This document shows, in pieces, positions 16,341-25,900 of a stretch of DNA of 64,000 bases (within the stretch, counting starts at the first letter, position 1; every line of letters starts with the position of its first letter). The position numbers and the translations under genes are program-made. Below the pieces are notes generated by a model, which was given only the letters and a program-made list of their open reading frames with translations, ran no database searches and was not told the origin of the DNA. This stretch comes from Streptomyces spinosus (lineage in GTDB: Bacteria > Actinomycetota > Actinomycetes > Streptomycetales > Streptomycetaceae). Location of the stretch: NCBI RefSeq assembly GCF_020400655.1, contig NZ_JAINRC010000016.1:176603-240602 (forward strand). Reading direction: 5' to 3'.

Positions 16341-16535
16341 TCACTCGCCGGCCGGGGCGCCCGCGCCGGCCGGGACCTCCATCAGGACGGTGCGCCGGGG
16401 GTTGGCGGTCTGGGCGGGCAGGTCGACGGAGTGCTCCGGCAGCTCGGGCGTGTGGAGTTCGCCGGTGTCCTTCAGGTGCGCCAGCGTCGTGCGCCGCGGG
16501 TTGGCGATCTTGCGGAACATCATCGTCGTCTTCAC
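16341..16535 (-). CDS. 64-residue protein with duplicated ANPRRT motif
   Basis: The product starts MKTTMMFRKIANPRRTTLAHL and contains a second copy, TANPRRTVLMEVPAG, about 35 residues later. The two ANPRRT-x-L copies are separated by an acidic, Pro-rich linker (TGELHTPELPEHSVDLPAQ). GTG at 16535 has AGGA eight bases upstream; a longer frame exists but begins in low-similarity sequence. It is divergent from the first conservon. No domain is recognised. The repeated basic motif could be a short binding module, or a leader/core arrangement, but no modification enzymes are adjacent. Confidence 0.6.
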   Translation of the reverse strand: MKTTMMFRKIANPRRTTLAHLKDTGELHTPELPEHSVDLPAQTANPRRTVLMEVPAGAGAPAGE

Positions 16536-17101
16536 CGTTGTCGTCCTGTGCCCTCTGGTCGGGTGGTTGGCAGAGTCGTCCCTCTTGTAAAGCGTCAGGC
16601 TAAACATCCGATTCCCCGACGAAGGCGCCAACTCCCTACGAGCCGTGTGTGAGTTTGCTCACGAACTCGCGGGCAAACCGGTCAATTCCGACCGGCAACC
16701 CGCCCTGGAGAAACGGACATTGGCCCACTGAAGCCATCATTCCGCTCCTGATCATGGCGACTGGGACAGAGGGCGCCGCGCGGCGACTCGCATGGGTACG
16801 CCCTTTATGCCCAAGATCCGGTTCCACTGCTGGTAACCCGGCACTCACTGGCCGTCACGGAGGTCACAGCTCGGCTCACTGCCCTTGTTGGAGATCCTGC
16901 ACTGTGCTGGAATTCCACGGACCGCCGCGGGATGAACCGGCGCAGGGGGCGCACACAGCGCCGAGCGGCGGCGGAACAGGGGGGAACCAGCGCCGGTCAC
17001 TCAAGACCACCGGGGGGCGTATTCAGGGCGCTCTCCACAACGCCGACACCGTGTCCCTCCGTTCGCGCGGAGGGGCGCCTGGTCCAGAGGTTGCGACGCT
17101 A
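16536..17101. other. 566-base divergent intergenic region before conservon 1
   Basis: No convincing gene is seen. The conservon frame is open through most of it but lacks family similarity. It holds a small inverted repeat, GTGAG-4-CTCAC at 16649-16662, and must contain the promoters for the 64-residue gene and cvnA1. I see no clear -35/-10 pair. Confidence 0.5.
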
Positions 17102-20100
17102 GTGCAGGGACGTTTCAAGAGGGATGGCAGCGCTTCGGCGGAGCCGGAGCCGCACGGCGGGACTGGCCCCAGGGCCGTCAGCTCCTCGCCCCAGCACGCC
17201 CAGAACCCGGGCCCGGGCCAGGCCGCGGACGGCGGTGAGCGCGGCGGGCGTCCGGGCGCGCCGGCCTCGTCGGCCTCCGCGACCGCGACGCCCTCGGGCG
17301 ACCCGGCGCCGCCGGTGAAGCCCGCGCAGGGCCCGACCGGCACCGGTTCGCGGCTCGCCCTGCGCAACTGGCGCATCTCCACCCGCCTGGTGTCGCTGCT
17401 CGCGCTGCCGGTGGTCGCGGCCACCTCGCTCGGCGCGCTGCGCATCGACCAGTCCGTCGAGGACATCCAGCAGCTCGACAACATGAAGCTGCTGACGGAG
17501 ATGACCAAGCAGGCCACCGAGCTGGCCCACGCGCTCCAGGAGGAGCGCGACCAGTCCGCCGGTCCCCTGTCGCACGGCGGTCTGAAGGCGAACGACTACC
17601 AGATCAAGGCCTACCAGCAGAAGACCGACCGGGCCCGCGAGAACTTCCTCGACTCCTCCGAGCAGATCGACGCGGCCAGCAAGGACGGCAACCTCCAAGG
17701 CGTCCGCGACGCGCTGGTCGGCCTCGCCAACCAGCTGGACGACCTCGCCAAGATCCGCAAGTCGGCCTACGCGTCCAAGGACAACGCGACGCAGACCGTC
17801 GAGTCCTACCACCGGCTGATCACCCAGCTGATCGGCCTCTCCCAGGACATGGCCGAGGCGTCCAGCAACCCGGAGATGATCTCGCGCACCCGCGCCCTGG
17901 CGGCCTTCTCCACCGCCAAGGAGTACGCCTCAGTGCAGCGCGCGATGATCGCCGCCGCGCTGCCGGCGACCACCAACACCAAGGGCGACCTCACCGAGAA
18001 CGACCGCCTCTACGGCCAGTCGGCCTACGAGAGCGAGGGCTCCGAGCTGGCGATCTTCCGGAAGATCTACGCCAGCCAGAACGCCGAGGAACTGCTCAAG
18101 CCGATCGACGAGGGCAACCCGACGATCGAGTCCGCCGACACCTACGCCAAGCGCTCCTTCGAGTCCCCCGACGGCCTCCAGCAGCTCCCGGCGCGGTCCT
18201 ACAAGGACTGGGTGGACGACAGCTCGACCAAGATCGAGCAGATGAAGAAGATCGAGCGCACGCTCCTGGAGGAGATGGAGCAGAAGGCGCGCGAGCTCAA
18301 GAGCGCCACCCAGCGCGACGCGATCATCTCCGGTGCGCTGATCCTGCTCGTCCTCGGTGTCTCGCTGGTCGGCGCCTTCGTCGTCGCCCGGTCCATGATC
18401 CGCTCGCTGCGCCGGCTCCAGGAGACCGCGACCAAGGTCGCCCAGGACCGCCTGCCCGAGCTGGTCAAGCAGCTGTCGGAGTCGGACCCGCAGGACGTCG
18501 ACACCTCGGTCGAGTCGGTCGGTGTGCACTCCCGGGACGAGATCGGCCAGGTGGCCGCGGCCTTCGACGACGTGCACCGCGAGGCGGTCCGCCTCGCCGC
18601 CGAGCAGGCCCTGCTGCGGGGCAACGTCAACGCGATGTTCACCAACCTCTCGCGCCGCTCCCAGGGCCTGATCCAGCGCCAGCTCTCGCTCATCTCCGAA
18701 CTGGAGTCCCGCGAGGCCGACCCGGACCAGCTGTCCTCGCTCTTCAAGCTCGACCACCTCGCGACGCGCATGCGCCGTAACGGTGAGAACCTCCTCGTCC
18801 TCGCGGGTGAGGAGCCCGGCCGTCGCTGGACCCGCCCGGTCCCGCTGGTCGACGTGCTCCGCGCCGCCGCGTCCGAGGTGGAGCAGTACGAGCGCATCGA
18901 GCTGGCCGCCGTACCCACCACCGAGGTGGCCGGCCGCGTCGTCAACGACCTCGTGCACCTGCTCGCCGAGCTGCTGGAGAACGCGACCTCGTTCTCCTCG
19001 CCGCAGACGAAGGTCAAGGTCACCGGTCACGCGCTGCCCGACGGCCGCGTGCTGATCGAGATCCACGACACCGGTATCGGCCTCTCCCCCGAGGACCTCG
19101 CGGCGATCAACGAGCGGCTCGCGTCGCCGCCCACCGTGGACGTCTCCGTCTCCCGCCGCATGGGTCTGTTCGTGGTCGGCCGGCTGTCCCAGCGGCACGG
19201 CATCCGCATCCAGCTCCGCCCGTCCGACTCCGGTGGTACGACCGCGCTGGTCATGCTGCCCGTGGACGTCGCGCAGGGCGGCAAGAAGCCCGCTCCGGGC
19301 AAGCCCGGTGCCCCCGTGTCGACCGGTGGTCCCGCCGCCGCGCAGGCCGCCGCCGGTGCGGCCGCGGCCCGGCGGCAGACCGCCGGCAACGGCGGCGCCC
19401 CGGGCGGTGGCGGTCTGCTCGGTGCCGGTCCGGGCTCGCGTGGCCAGGTCGGCTCCGCCCAGGGTCCCCGGGCCGCGCTGCCCGGCACGGGCCAGGGCGG
19501 CCGTCCCGGCGCCCCCGGCGCCCGCGGTCCCCAGGGCGGCCGGCCGGCGCCGGCCGGTGCCGGTGCGGGCGGCTTCGGCGGTCAGGCGCCGGGCGCCCCG
19601 CAGGGCCTGCAGGCCGCGAACCCGGGCGGACCGCAGCAGGACGTCTTCGGCGGTCGCGGCCGCAAGCGGTCCGGCGGCGCCCCCGACCAGGGCCGCCAGC
19701 CCCAGCTCCCGCCGCGCGGCGGCCCGCGGGCCGAACTGCCCGGCGGTGACCCGCAGTCCCGCACGCCGGACTGGAGCGACGCCCAGGCCCCGCTGTCGCG
19801 TGCCTCGCTGGACACCCCGCGCGGCCACGACGAGCAGGACCCGGCGCGGACCGCGCACATGCCGCGCGTGGACGACCGGCAGGGCCCGGGCTCGACAGCG
19901 GAGATGCCGCGGATCGACGCCCAGGGACCGGCCGCGACCGGTGAGTTCCCGCGCGCCGAGCTGAACGGCGGCTCGCACACGGGCCAGTTCGCCCGTCCGG
20001 ACTCCGCCCAGCAGGGCGGCCAGTTCGGGCGTCCGGAAGGCGCCCAGAACACGGGCCAGTTCGCGCGCCCCGACAGCTTCCAGCAGACCGGCCAGTTCGC

Positions 20101-21016
20101 GCGGCCCGACAACCTCCAGCAGACCGGCCAGTTCGCGCGCCCCGACAGCCCCCAGGACACCGGCCAGTTCGGGCTTCCCGACGACGGCCGGCAGCAGGGC
20201 CGTTTCGACGGTGGCGACCAGCAGGGCAACGGCTCGTACGTCCGCTCCGACGTGTTCGGCACGCCGGCCCCCGGGCGGCAGGACGACGGCGCCCGGCACA
20301 CCGGTCAGTTCCCGGTCCAGCCGTCCCCGCAGGGGTACGACACCGGCTACGACGGAGGGTCCACCGGGCAGCACGCTCTGCCCGGCCGCCAGAACCCCGG
20401 TCACACCGGTCAGTTCGAGCGCCCGCAGCCGGCCCGCGCCGACTTCGGCGCCTCCCGTCCGCCGGCCCCGCAGCAGCGTCCGGTCCAGCAGGAGCCCGGC
20501 AACCGGGGCGCCGCCCAGGCGCCGGGTGACGGATGGGCGCTGCCGCCGGCCAGCGGTCCGGGTGACGGCCGTACCCCGCTGTACGACACGCTGGAGACCA
20601 ACTGGTTCCACGGTCAGCAGCAGGAGAACGCGCCCGCGCAGCGGCAGCCGCAGGCGCCCGCTGCGCAGCGTCCGGCGCCCGCCGGCAACAACGGCGGCGC
20701 CAACGCCAACGCCAGTGCCAACGGCTCCTGGCGTACCTCGCCGAACGACGAACTCGTCCGGCAGGCCGAACGCGTCCGTCAGCCCGCGGCCGGCGGGGTC
20801 ACCACCTCCGGCCTGCCGCGCCGCGTGCCCCGGGCGAACCTCGTGCCGGGCACGGCACAGCAGCAACAGCACCAAAGCGGTCCGCAGGTCTCGCGCGCGC
20901 CTGACGACGTGCGCGGACGGCTGACCAATCTCCGTCGGGGCATCGCTCAGGGCCGTCAGGCCGGCAGCGGCCAGACCGGCAGCTTCCCGAGCCCCACTCA
21001 CCAGCAGGAGCGTTAG
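17102..21016 (+). CDS. cvnA1: Conservon histidine-kinase-like sensor CvnA (copy 1)
   Basis: A 1304-residue membrane sensor. Order: disordered N-terminus (1-88), TM1 (about 96-113), extracytoplasmic helical nitrate/nitrite-sensor-like domain (about 120-400), TM2 (about 405-428), HAMP (about 428-500), and a GHKL ATPase with N-box HLLAELLENATSFSSP (about 620) and DTGIGLS. The ATPase is preceded by FKLDHLATRMRRNGENLLVLAGEE. The remaining ~580 residues are Gly/Pro/Gln-rich and disordered, with TGQFARPD repeats and a conserved basic end (GLPRRVPRANLVPG...VRGRLTNLRRGI). Such proteins organise a membrane complex with CvnB, C and D. GTG at 17102 is chosen because a similar start context, AGAGG about 11 bases upstream, occurs in copy 2. 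Confidence 0.9.
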   Translation: MQGRFKRDGSASAEPEPHGGTGPRAVSSSPQHAQNPGPGQAADGGERGGRPGAPASSASATATPSGDPAPPVKPAQGPTGTGSRLALRNWRISTRLVSLLALPVVAATSLGALRIDQSVEDIQQLDNMKLLTEMTKQATELAHALQEERDQSAGPLSHGGLKANDYQIKAYQQKTDRARENFLDSSEQIDAASKDGNLQGVRDALVGLANQLDDLAKIRKSAYASKDNATQTVESYHRLITQLIGLSQDMAEASSNPEMISRTRALAAFSTAKEYASVQRAMIAAALPATTNTKGDLTENDRLYGQSAYESEGSELAIFRKIYASQNAEELLKPIDEGNPTIESADTYAKRSFESPDGLQQLPARSYKDWVDDSSTKIEQMKKIERTLLEEMEQKARELKSATQRDAIISGALILLVLGVSLVGAFVVARSMIRSLRRLQETATKVAQDRLPELVKQLSESDPQDVDTSVESVGVHSRDEIGQVAAAFDDVHREAVRLAAEQALLRGNVNAMFTNLSRRSQGLIQRQLSLISELESREADPDQLSSLFKLDHLATRMRRNGENLLVLAGEEPGRRWTRPVPLVDVLRAAASEVEQYERIELAAVPTTEVAGRVVNDLVHLLAELLENATSFSSPQTKVKVTGHALPDGRVLIEIHDTGIGLSPEDLAAINERLASPPTVDVSVSRRMGLFVVGRLSQRHGIRIQLRPSDSGGTTALVMLPVDVAQGGKKPAPGKPGAPVSTGGPAAAQAAAGAAAARRQTAGNGGAPGGGGLLGAGPGSRGQVGSAQGPRAALPGTGQGGRPGAPGARGPQGGRPAPAGAGAGGFGGQAPGAPQGLQAANPGGPQQDVFGGRGRKRSGGAPDQGRQPQLPPRGGPRAELPGGDPQSRTPDWSDAQAPLSRASLDTPRGHDEQDPARTAHMPRVDDRQGPGSTAEMPRIDAQGPAATGEFPRAELNGGSHTGQFARPDSAQQGGQFGRPEGAQNTGQFARPDSFQQTGQFARPDNLQQTGQFARPDSPQDTGQFGLPDDGRQQGRFDGGDQQGNGSYVRSDVFGTPAPGRQDDGARHTGQFPVQPSPQGYDTGYDGGSTGQHALPGRQNPGHTGQFERPQPARADFGASRPPAPQQRPVQQEPGNRGAAQAPGDGWALPPASGPGDGRTPLYDTLETNWFHGQQQENAPAQRQPQAPAAQRPAPAGNNGGANANASANGSWRTSPNDELVRQAERVRQPAAGGVTTSGLPRRVPRANLVPGTAQQQQHQSGPQVSRAPDDVRGRLTNLRRGIAQGRQAGSGQTGSFPSPTHQQER
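19975..20187 (+). repeat. Tandem repeats encoding TGQFARPD-type units inside cvnA1
   Basis: Six consecutive units of 10-12 codons read approximately (T/G)GQF(A/G)(R/L)PD plus a Gln/Asn-rich spacer. Further stray TGQF units occur at about 20297 and 20401. The repeats lie in the disordered cytoplasmic tail and are absent from the second CvnA. Confidence 0.85.
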
Positions 21017-21439
21017 TTGAGTCCGATGAGCCAGGCGGCACAGAACCTGAACTGGTTGATCACCAACTTCGTGGACAACACCCCTGGGGTGTCCCACACC
21101 GTGGTGGTCTCCGCCGACGGCCTTCTGCTGGCGATGTCCGAAGGCTTCCCGCGGGACCGCGCCGACCAGCTCGCGGCCGTCGCGTCCGGTCTGACCTCGC
21201 TGACGGCCGGGGCGTCCCGGATCTTCGAGGGCGGCACCGTGGCACAGACGGTCGTCGAGATGGAACGCGGGTTCCTCTTCCTGATGTCCATCTCGGACGG
21301 GTCGTCCCTCGCGGTCCTGGCCCATCCCGAGGCGGACATCGGTCTCGTCGGCTACGAGATGGCACTGCTCGTCGACCGCGCAGGGGCGGTCCTCACCCCG
21401 GATCTGCGCGCCGAACTCCAGGGAAGTCTGCTTCACTGA
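21017..21439 (+). CDS. cvnB1: Roadblock/LC7-family conservon protein CvnB (copy 1)
   Basis: A 140-residue roadblock/LC7 protein (LNWLITNFVDNTPGVSHTVVVSADGLLLAMSEG, then VEMERGFLFLMSISDGSSLAVLA). Roadblock proteins act as GTPase-activating or scaffolding partners of small GTPases, here CvnD. Translation probably begins at TTG 21017, seven bases after AGGAG; the next in-frame ATG at 21026 is 15 bases from it. The same spacing recurs in copy 2 with GTG. It begins immediately after the cvnA1 stop. Confidence 0.92.
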   Translation: MSPMSQAAQNLNWLITNFVDNTPGVSHTVVVSADGLLLAMSEGFPRDRADQLAAVASGLTSLTAGASRIFEGGTVAQTVVEMERGFLFLMSISDGSSLAVLAHPEADIGLVGYEMALLVDRAGAVLTPDLRAELQGSLLH

Positions 21440-21550
21440 CCGCTCCCGGCACCACCCACCTCACGAAAACACCGTCCGGCCGCCACAATCCCCCCACCGG
21501 CCCCTTCAGACGGCTTGACTGACCGACTTGCTGTCCCGCCCGGAGGATTC

Positions 21551-21949
21551 ATGACCCCGCCCACCGCCCATCATGATCCGTACGCGGAGCCGTACGGGGA
21601 CGAGGGCGACCAGCCGCTGGTGAGGCCGTACGCCATGACCGGCGGCCGGACCAGGCCTCGCTACCAGCTCGCCATCGAGGCGCTGATCAGCACCACGGCC
21701 GACCCGGCAGCGCTCATGGGGCTGCTCCCGGAGCACCAGCGCATCTGCCACCTGTGCCGCGAGGTCAAGTCGGTCGCGGAGGTCTCCGCGCTGCTTGCCA
21801 TGCCGCTCGGTGTGGCCCGGATCCTGGTGGCCGACCTCGCCGAGGCCGGCCTGGTCGCCATCCATCAGCCGGGTGGGGACGAGAACAACGGCGGCGCTCC
21901 GGACGTGACGCTGCTCGAAAGGGTGCTCAGTGGACTTCGCAAGCTCTGA
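21551..21949 (+). CDS. cvnC1: DUF742 conservon protein CvnC (copy 1)
   Basis: A 132-residue winged-helix-like DUF742 protein. Core: LVRPYAMTGGRTRPRYQLAI, then EHQRICHLCREVKSVAEVSALL with a CxxC pair, then GVARILVADLAEAGLVAIHQP and VTLLERVLSGLRKL. It has a short, acidic N-terminus of about 25 residues. ATG at 21551 follows GGAGG; the open frame extends 12 codons further. The end overlaps cvnD1 by 20 bases, so the two are coupled. Confidence 0.92.
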   Translation: MTPPTAHHDPYAEPYGDEGDQPLVRPYAMTGGRTRPRYQLAIEALISTTADPAALMGLLPEHQRICHLCREVKSVAEVSALLAMPLGVARILVADLAEAGLVAIHQPGGDENNGGAPDVTLLERVLSGLRKL

Positions 21950-22505
21950 CGGGGGCCGGGCCACCACCTCCGCGAAGATCGTGGTGGCGGGCGGCTTCGG
22001 CGTGGGCAAGACCACGTTCGTCGGCGCCGTCTCGGAGATCAACCCGCTGCGCACAGAGGCCGTCATGACGTCCGCTTCGGCCGGCATCGACGACCTCACC
22101 CACACCGGGGACAAGACCACCACCACGGTGGCCATGGACTTCGGCCGCATCACCCTGGACCAGGACCTGATCCTGTACCTGTTCGGCACCCCCGGCCAGG
22201 ACCGCTTCTGGTTCATGTGGGACGACCTGGTCCGCGGCGCCATCGGTGCCGTCGTCCTCGTCGACACCCGCCGCCTCGCCGACTGCTTCCCCGCGGTCGA
22301 CTACTTCGAGAACTCGGGCCTGCCCTTCGTCATCGCCCTCAACGGCTTCGACGGCCAGCAGCCCTACACCCCGGACGAAGTACGGGAAGCCCTCCAGATC
22401 GGCCCGGACACCCCGATCATCACGACCGACGCCCGCCACCGCGCGGACGCCAAGAGCGCGCTGATCACCCTGGTGGAACACGCCCTGATGGCGCGGCTGA
22501 AGTAG
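21930..22505 (+). CDS. cvnD1: Conservon Ras-like GTPase CvnD (copy 1)
   Basis: A 191-residue small GTPase. G1 is GGFGVGKTT (about residues 20-28), G3 is LFGTPGQDRFW (about 83), and the position of the usual NKxD is NGFD (about 137). No prenylation Cys is present. In conservons this protein binds GTP and cycles with CvnB and CvnA. From 21961 to 22492 it differs from cvnD2 at only three bases, far fewer than the neighbouring genes, which suggests recent gene conversion. GTG start after GAAAGGG. Confidence 0.93.
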   Translation: MDFASSDGGRATTSAKIVVAGGFGVGKTTFVGAVSEINPLRTEAVMTSASAGIDDLTHTGDKTTTTVAMDFGRITLDQDLILYLFGTPGQDRFWFMWDDLVRGAIGAVVLVDTRRLADCFPAVDYFENSGLPFVIALNGFDGQQPYTPDEVREALQIGPDTPIITTDARHRADAKSALITLVEHALMARLK

Positions 22506-22548
22506 CACTCAAGTACGACGGTCCGTACGGCAGTTGCCGTAAAGGGTT

Positions 22549-22584
22549 CGGAGCCGACTGTGGCCTTTGACACGGTCGGCTCCG
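22549..22584 (+). terminator. Hairpin after conservon 1
   Basis: Ten-base perfect arms (22549-22558 and 22575-22584) around a 16-base loop, 43 bases after the cvnD1 stop. It separates conservon 1 from conservon 2. Confidence 0.65.
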
Positions 22585-22805
22585 GTGTTCATAACAGTTC
22601 GGCAGAGGAATCGCCCGGCATCACCACGCGACGCGGTCGTGTGGTGCCGCTGCGCGCACGAACGCCCCGCCTTTTGGCGGGGCTCGCTCTTTATGACCGT
22701 TTTATCTGGCGCTTACAACCGCTCCGTCACCGGGTTCCCACTGTTTGGAAGTGCACTGGTCCACGTGCTGGAATGCCTGAACTGCCCAATGGTCGAAGAC
22801 GTACT

Positions 22806-22826
22806 GAGTACGTACCGAGTACGTAC
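22806..22826. promoter_or_regulatory. Directly repeated GAGTACGTAC upstream of cvnA2
   Basis: Two exact copies of GAGTACGTAC (22806-22815, 22817-22826) separated by one base. Each contains the palindrome GTAC-GTAC, and a partial copy (GACGTACT) precedes them at about 22798. They lie 78 bases before the cvnA2 start, a plausible regulator binding site or promoter-associated element. No known factor is assigned. Confidence 0.5.
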
Positions 22827-22903
22827 TGGTGCTCGATGGCGAACCGGGCTCTGAGAGACTGCGGCACGACGTAGGTGCCGACCGCCGAGAGGTTGTTGGT
22901 CGA

Positions 22904-25900
22904 GTGAGGCGAAGCAAGAACGGTTCCGAGCCGTCGGCGCGGGGCAACTTCACCCCGCCGCCGCGCGCTGCGGCGCCCGCCCCCGTTCCCGCTGCGGAAC
23001 CGGCGGCCACTCCCGCGCCCAGCGGCGGTCGTCTCTCCCCGCGGAACTGGCGCGTGCCGACCCGGCTGAACGCGATCCTGCTCATACCCGTGGCCGTCGG
23101 CCTCGTCATGGGCGGCTTCCAGGTGAAGAGCTCGATCGACACCTGGCAGCAGGCCCGTGACGCGGAGAACACCGCCCGTCTCGTGCGCGCCGCCCTCGGC
23201 TACGCCGACGCCCTGGAGAGCGAGCGCGACGTCACCGCGGCACCGCTGCTGCTGAACAAGAAGGACGCCGCCAGCAAGGCGGTCGTCGACAACGCCCGCA
23301 AGGCCACGGACCAGGCCGCCGACGCCTTCGACGAGGCGACGAAGAGCATGCCCGCCACGTCGGGCCTGCAGCGCCGGCTGAAGCTGTTCCGCGAGGCCGA
23401 GCCCAAGCTGGCGCAGCTGCGGCAGGTCGCCTTCACCTCCAAGGTGACCGGCGTACAGACCGAAGAGGGCTACGTCGAGGTCAGCCACCCCCTGATGGAG
23501 TTCGCCAACGAACTCGGTCTGGGCACCGGCAACATCACCTCCTACGGCCGTACCGTCTACGCCATCTCGCTGACCAAGGCGGCACTGTCGCTGGAGCGTT
23601 CGATCGGCACCCACCTGCTGGTCAAGCCCGGCCCGGACGCCCCGAACCTCGCGACCCAGCGGGTCTCCCTGTCCTCGTACGCCTACCTGGAGCGCATCGC
23701 CCGGGAGGAGTACCTCGGCGGTGGCACCGAGGCCGACGCGCAGAAGCTGAGCGACGCGGAACAGAAGATCAAGACGGACGCCGCCGGCATGGTGCAGAAG
23801 GCCAAGGCGAGCAACCCGCAGTACGTCGCCCCGCCGTCCGACCCGACCCGGATCGTGACCGCGGTCGCCACCATGAAGGACACCAGCACCGCCACCCGCG
23901 ACCAGCTGGCCGCGAGCGGTATCACCGCCGACAACTGGTGGGCGGTCAACACGCTGAAGTACAAGGCGTACCGCCAGATCGAGTCGGACATGGCCGACAA
24001 GGCGGTGAACGAGGCCTCGGCCATCGCCGACGACGCCAAGACCTCGGCGTTCATCACCGGTGCCGTCGTCGTGATCGCGCTGCTGCTGGCCTTCATCCTG
24101 GCCGGTGCGGTGGCGCGCCAGATGAGCCGCTCGATGCGCCAGCTGCGCAACGCCGCCTTCGGCATCGCCGAGCAGCGGCTGCCGATGCTGGTCGACCAGC
24201 TCTCCCGCACCGACCCCGGCCGGGTCGACACCCGGGTCGCGCCGATCCCGATCACCACCAAGGACGAGATCGGCGAGGTCGCCCGCGCCTTCGACCAGGT
24301 CCACCGCGAGGCGGTCCGGCTCGCCTCCGAGCAGGCCCTGCTGCGGGGCAACATCAACGCGATCTTCACCAACCTCTCGCGCCGCAACCAGTCCCTGATC
24401 GAGGGCCAGCTGACCCTCATCACCGACCTGGAGAACAACGAGGCCGACCCGGACCAGCTGGAGAACCTCTTCAAGCTGGACCACCTGGCCACCCGTATGC
24501 GCCGCAACGGCGAGAACCTCCTGGTCCTCGCGGGCGAGGAGCCCGGCCGCCGCTGGGATCAGCCCGTGCCGCTCATCGACGTGCTGCGCGCCGCCTCCTC
24601 CGAGGTGGAGCAGTACGAGCGCATCGAGCTGTCGGGCGTCCCGGAGGCCGAGATCCACGGCCGCGCGGTCACCGACCTCGTGCACCTGCTGGCCGAGCTG
24701 CTGGAGAACGCCACCACGTTCTCCTCCCCGCAGACCAAGGTCCGCGTCACCGCGACCCGTCTCCCGGACGGCCGCGTGATGGTCGAGATCCACGACAAGG
24801 GCATCGGTCTGACCGCCGAGGACTTCGCCGACATCAACCACAAGCTGGCCAACCCGCCGACCGTGGACGCCGCGATCTCGCAGCGCATGGGCCTGTTCGT
24901 GGTCGGCCGGCTGTCCGACCGGCACGGCATCCGGGTCCAGCTGCGCCCCTCGGGCGAGCAGGCCGGCACGACGTCCCTGGTCATGCTGCCGGACGCGATC
25001 ACGCACGGCGGCGGCGGCGAGGCCCCGCTGGACCGCGAGGAGTTCACCGTCTCGCAGATCATCCCGGAGCAGCAGTTCCAGGGTGAGAGCTTCGGCCAGC
25101 AGCAGCCGATGCGCACGGCCGCCGAACTGGGCTTCGACGACAGCCAGTACCCGCAGGTCCCCGACGACATCCGCGACCTGGACCCCGTGGGCCGCTCGCT
25201 GATGCGCGAGGAGCGCCGGGCCGCCCTGGAGGCCCAGAACCACGGCCAGCAGCCCGCCGAGCCGCGGCAGGAGGCCGCCGAGGCCCCCGCCGGGTACACG
25301 GACCCGTTCACCGGGCAGCAGCAGGCGTACCAGGAACAGCAGCAGTCGTACGACGCTCCGGCGTACGAGGAGCAGCCGCAGCACAGGACGTACGAGGAGC
25401 AGCCGCAGCACGCGTCGTACGAGCAGCGGTACGAGCAGCCCTACGACGAGCAGTACTACGCGCCGAACGGCGAGGTGCAGCAGCACGACGGCTTCTCCGC
25501 GGGCGGCGGCTACCCGGAGTCCGCGTCCCCGTATGCGGAGCCTGCCCAGACGACGTCCTACCAGGACGACTGGCCCCAGCAGGACGGCTACCAGAACGGC
25601 TATCCGGCCCAGTACGCTCCGGAAACGGAATCCTCGCAGGCCGCTGACGCGAGTGAGCGGAACGGCGTAGGCTTCGACCGTCCGGGAACGGCCTCTCCCG
25701 CCGCACACGCGCTGACCGACGCCGGGCTGCCCCGCCGCGGTGGTTCCGCGAGCGGCTCCCACGGCGCCGGCTCCGCGAACGGCACGGCCCGTGTGCAGCA
25801 GGAAGCGCCGGCTCCCGCACCGGGGAACGCTCCGGGGACGGGCGGCCAGAGCGACTGGCGTTCGGCGAACGACGAGCGGTGGCAGCAGGCCGCACAGCTC

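Larger units (their letters stand above)
22506..22903. other. Spacer between the two conservons
   Basis: A 398-base stretch without a recognisable gene. It holds the cvnD1 hairpin, then a less GC-rich part with a directly repeated GAGTACGTAC just upstream of cvnA2, so conservon 2 probably has its own promoter. Confidence 0.6.

Noticed and set aside
16649..17101. N-terminal extension of CvnA1 by 151 codons
   Set aside because: No family similarity or ribosome site; the GTG at 17102 has a context matching cvnA2.
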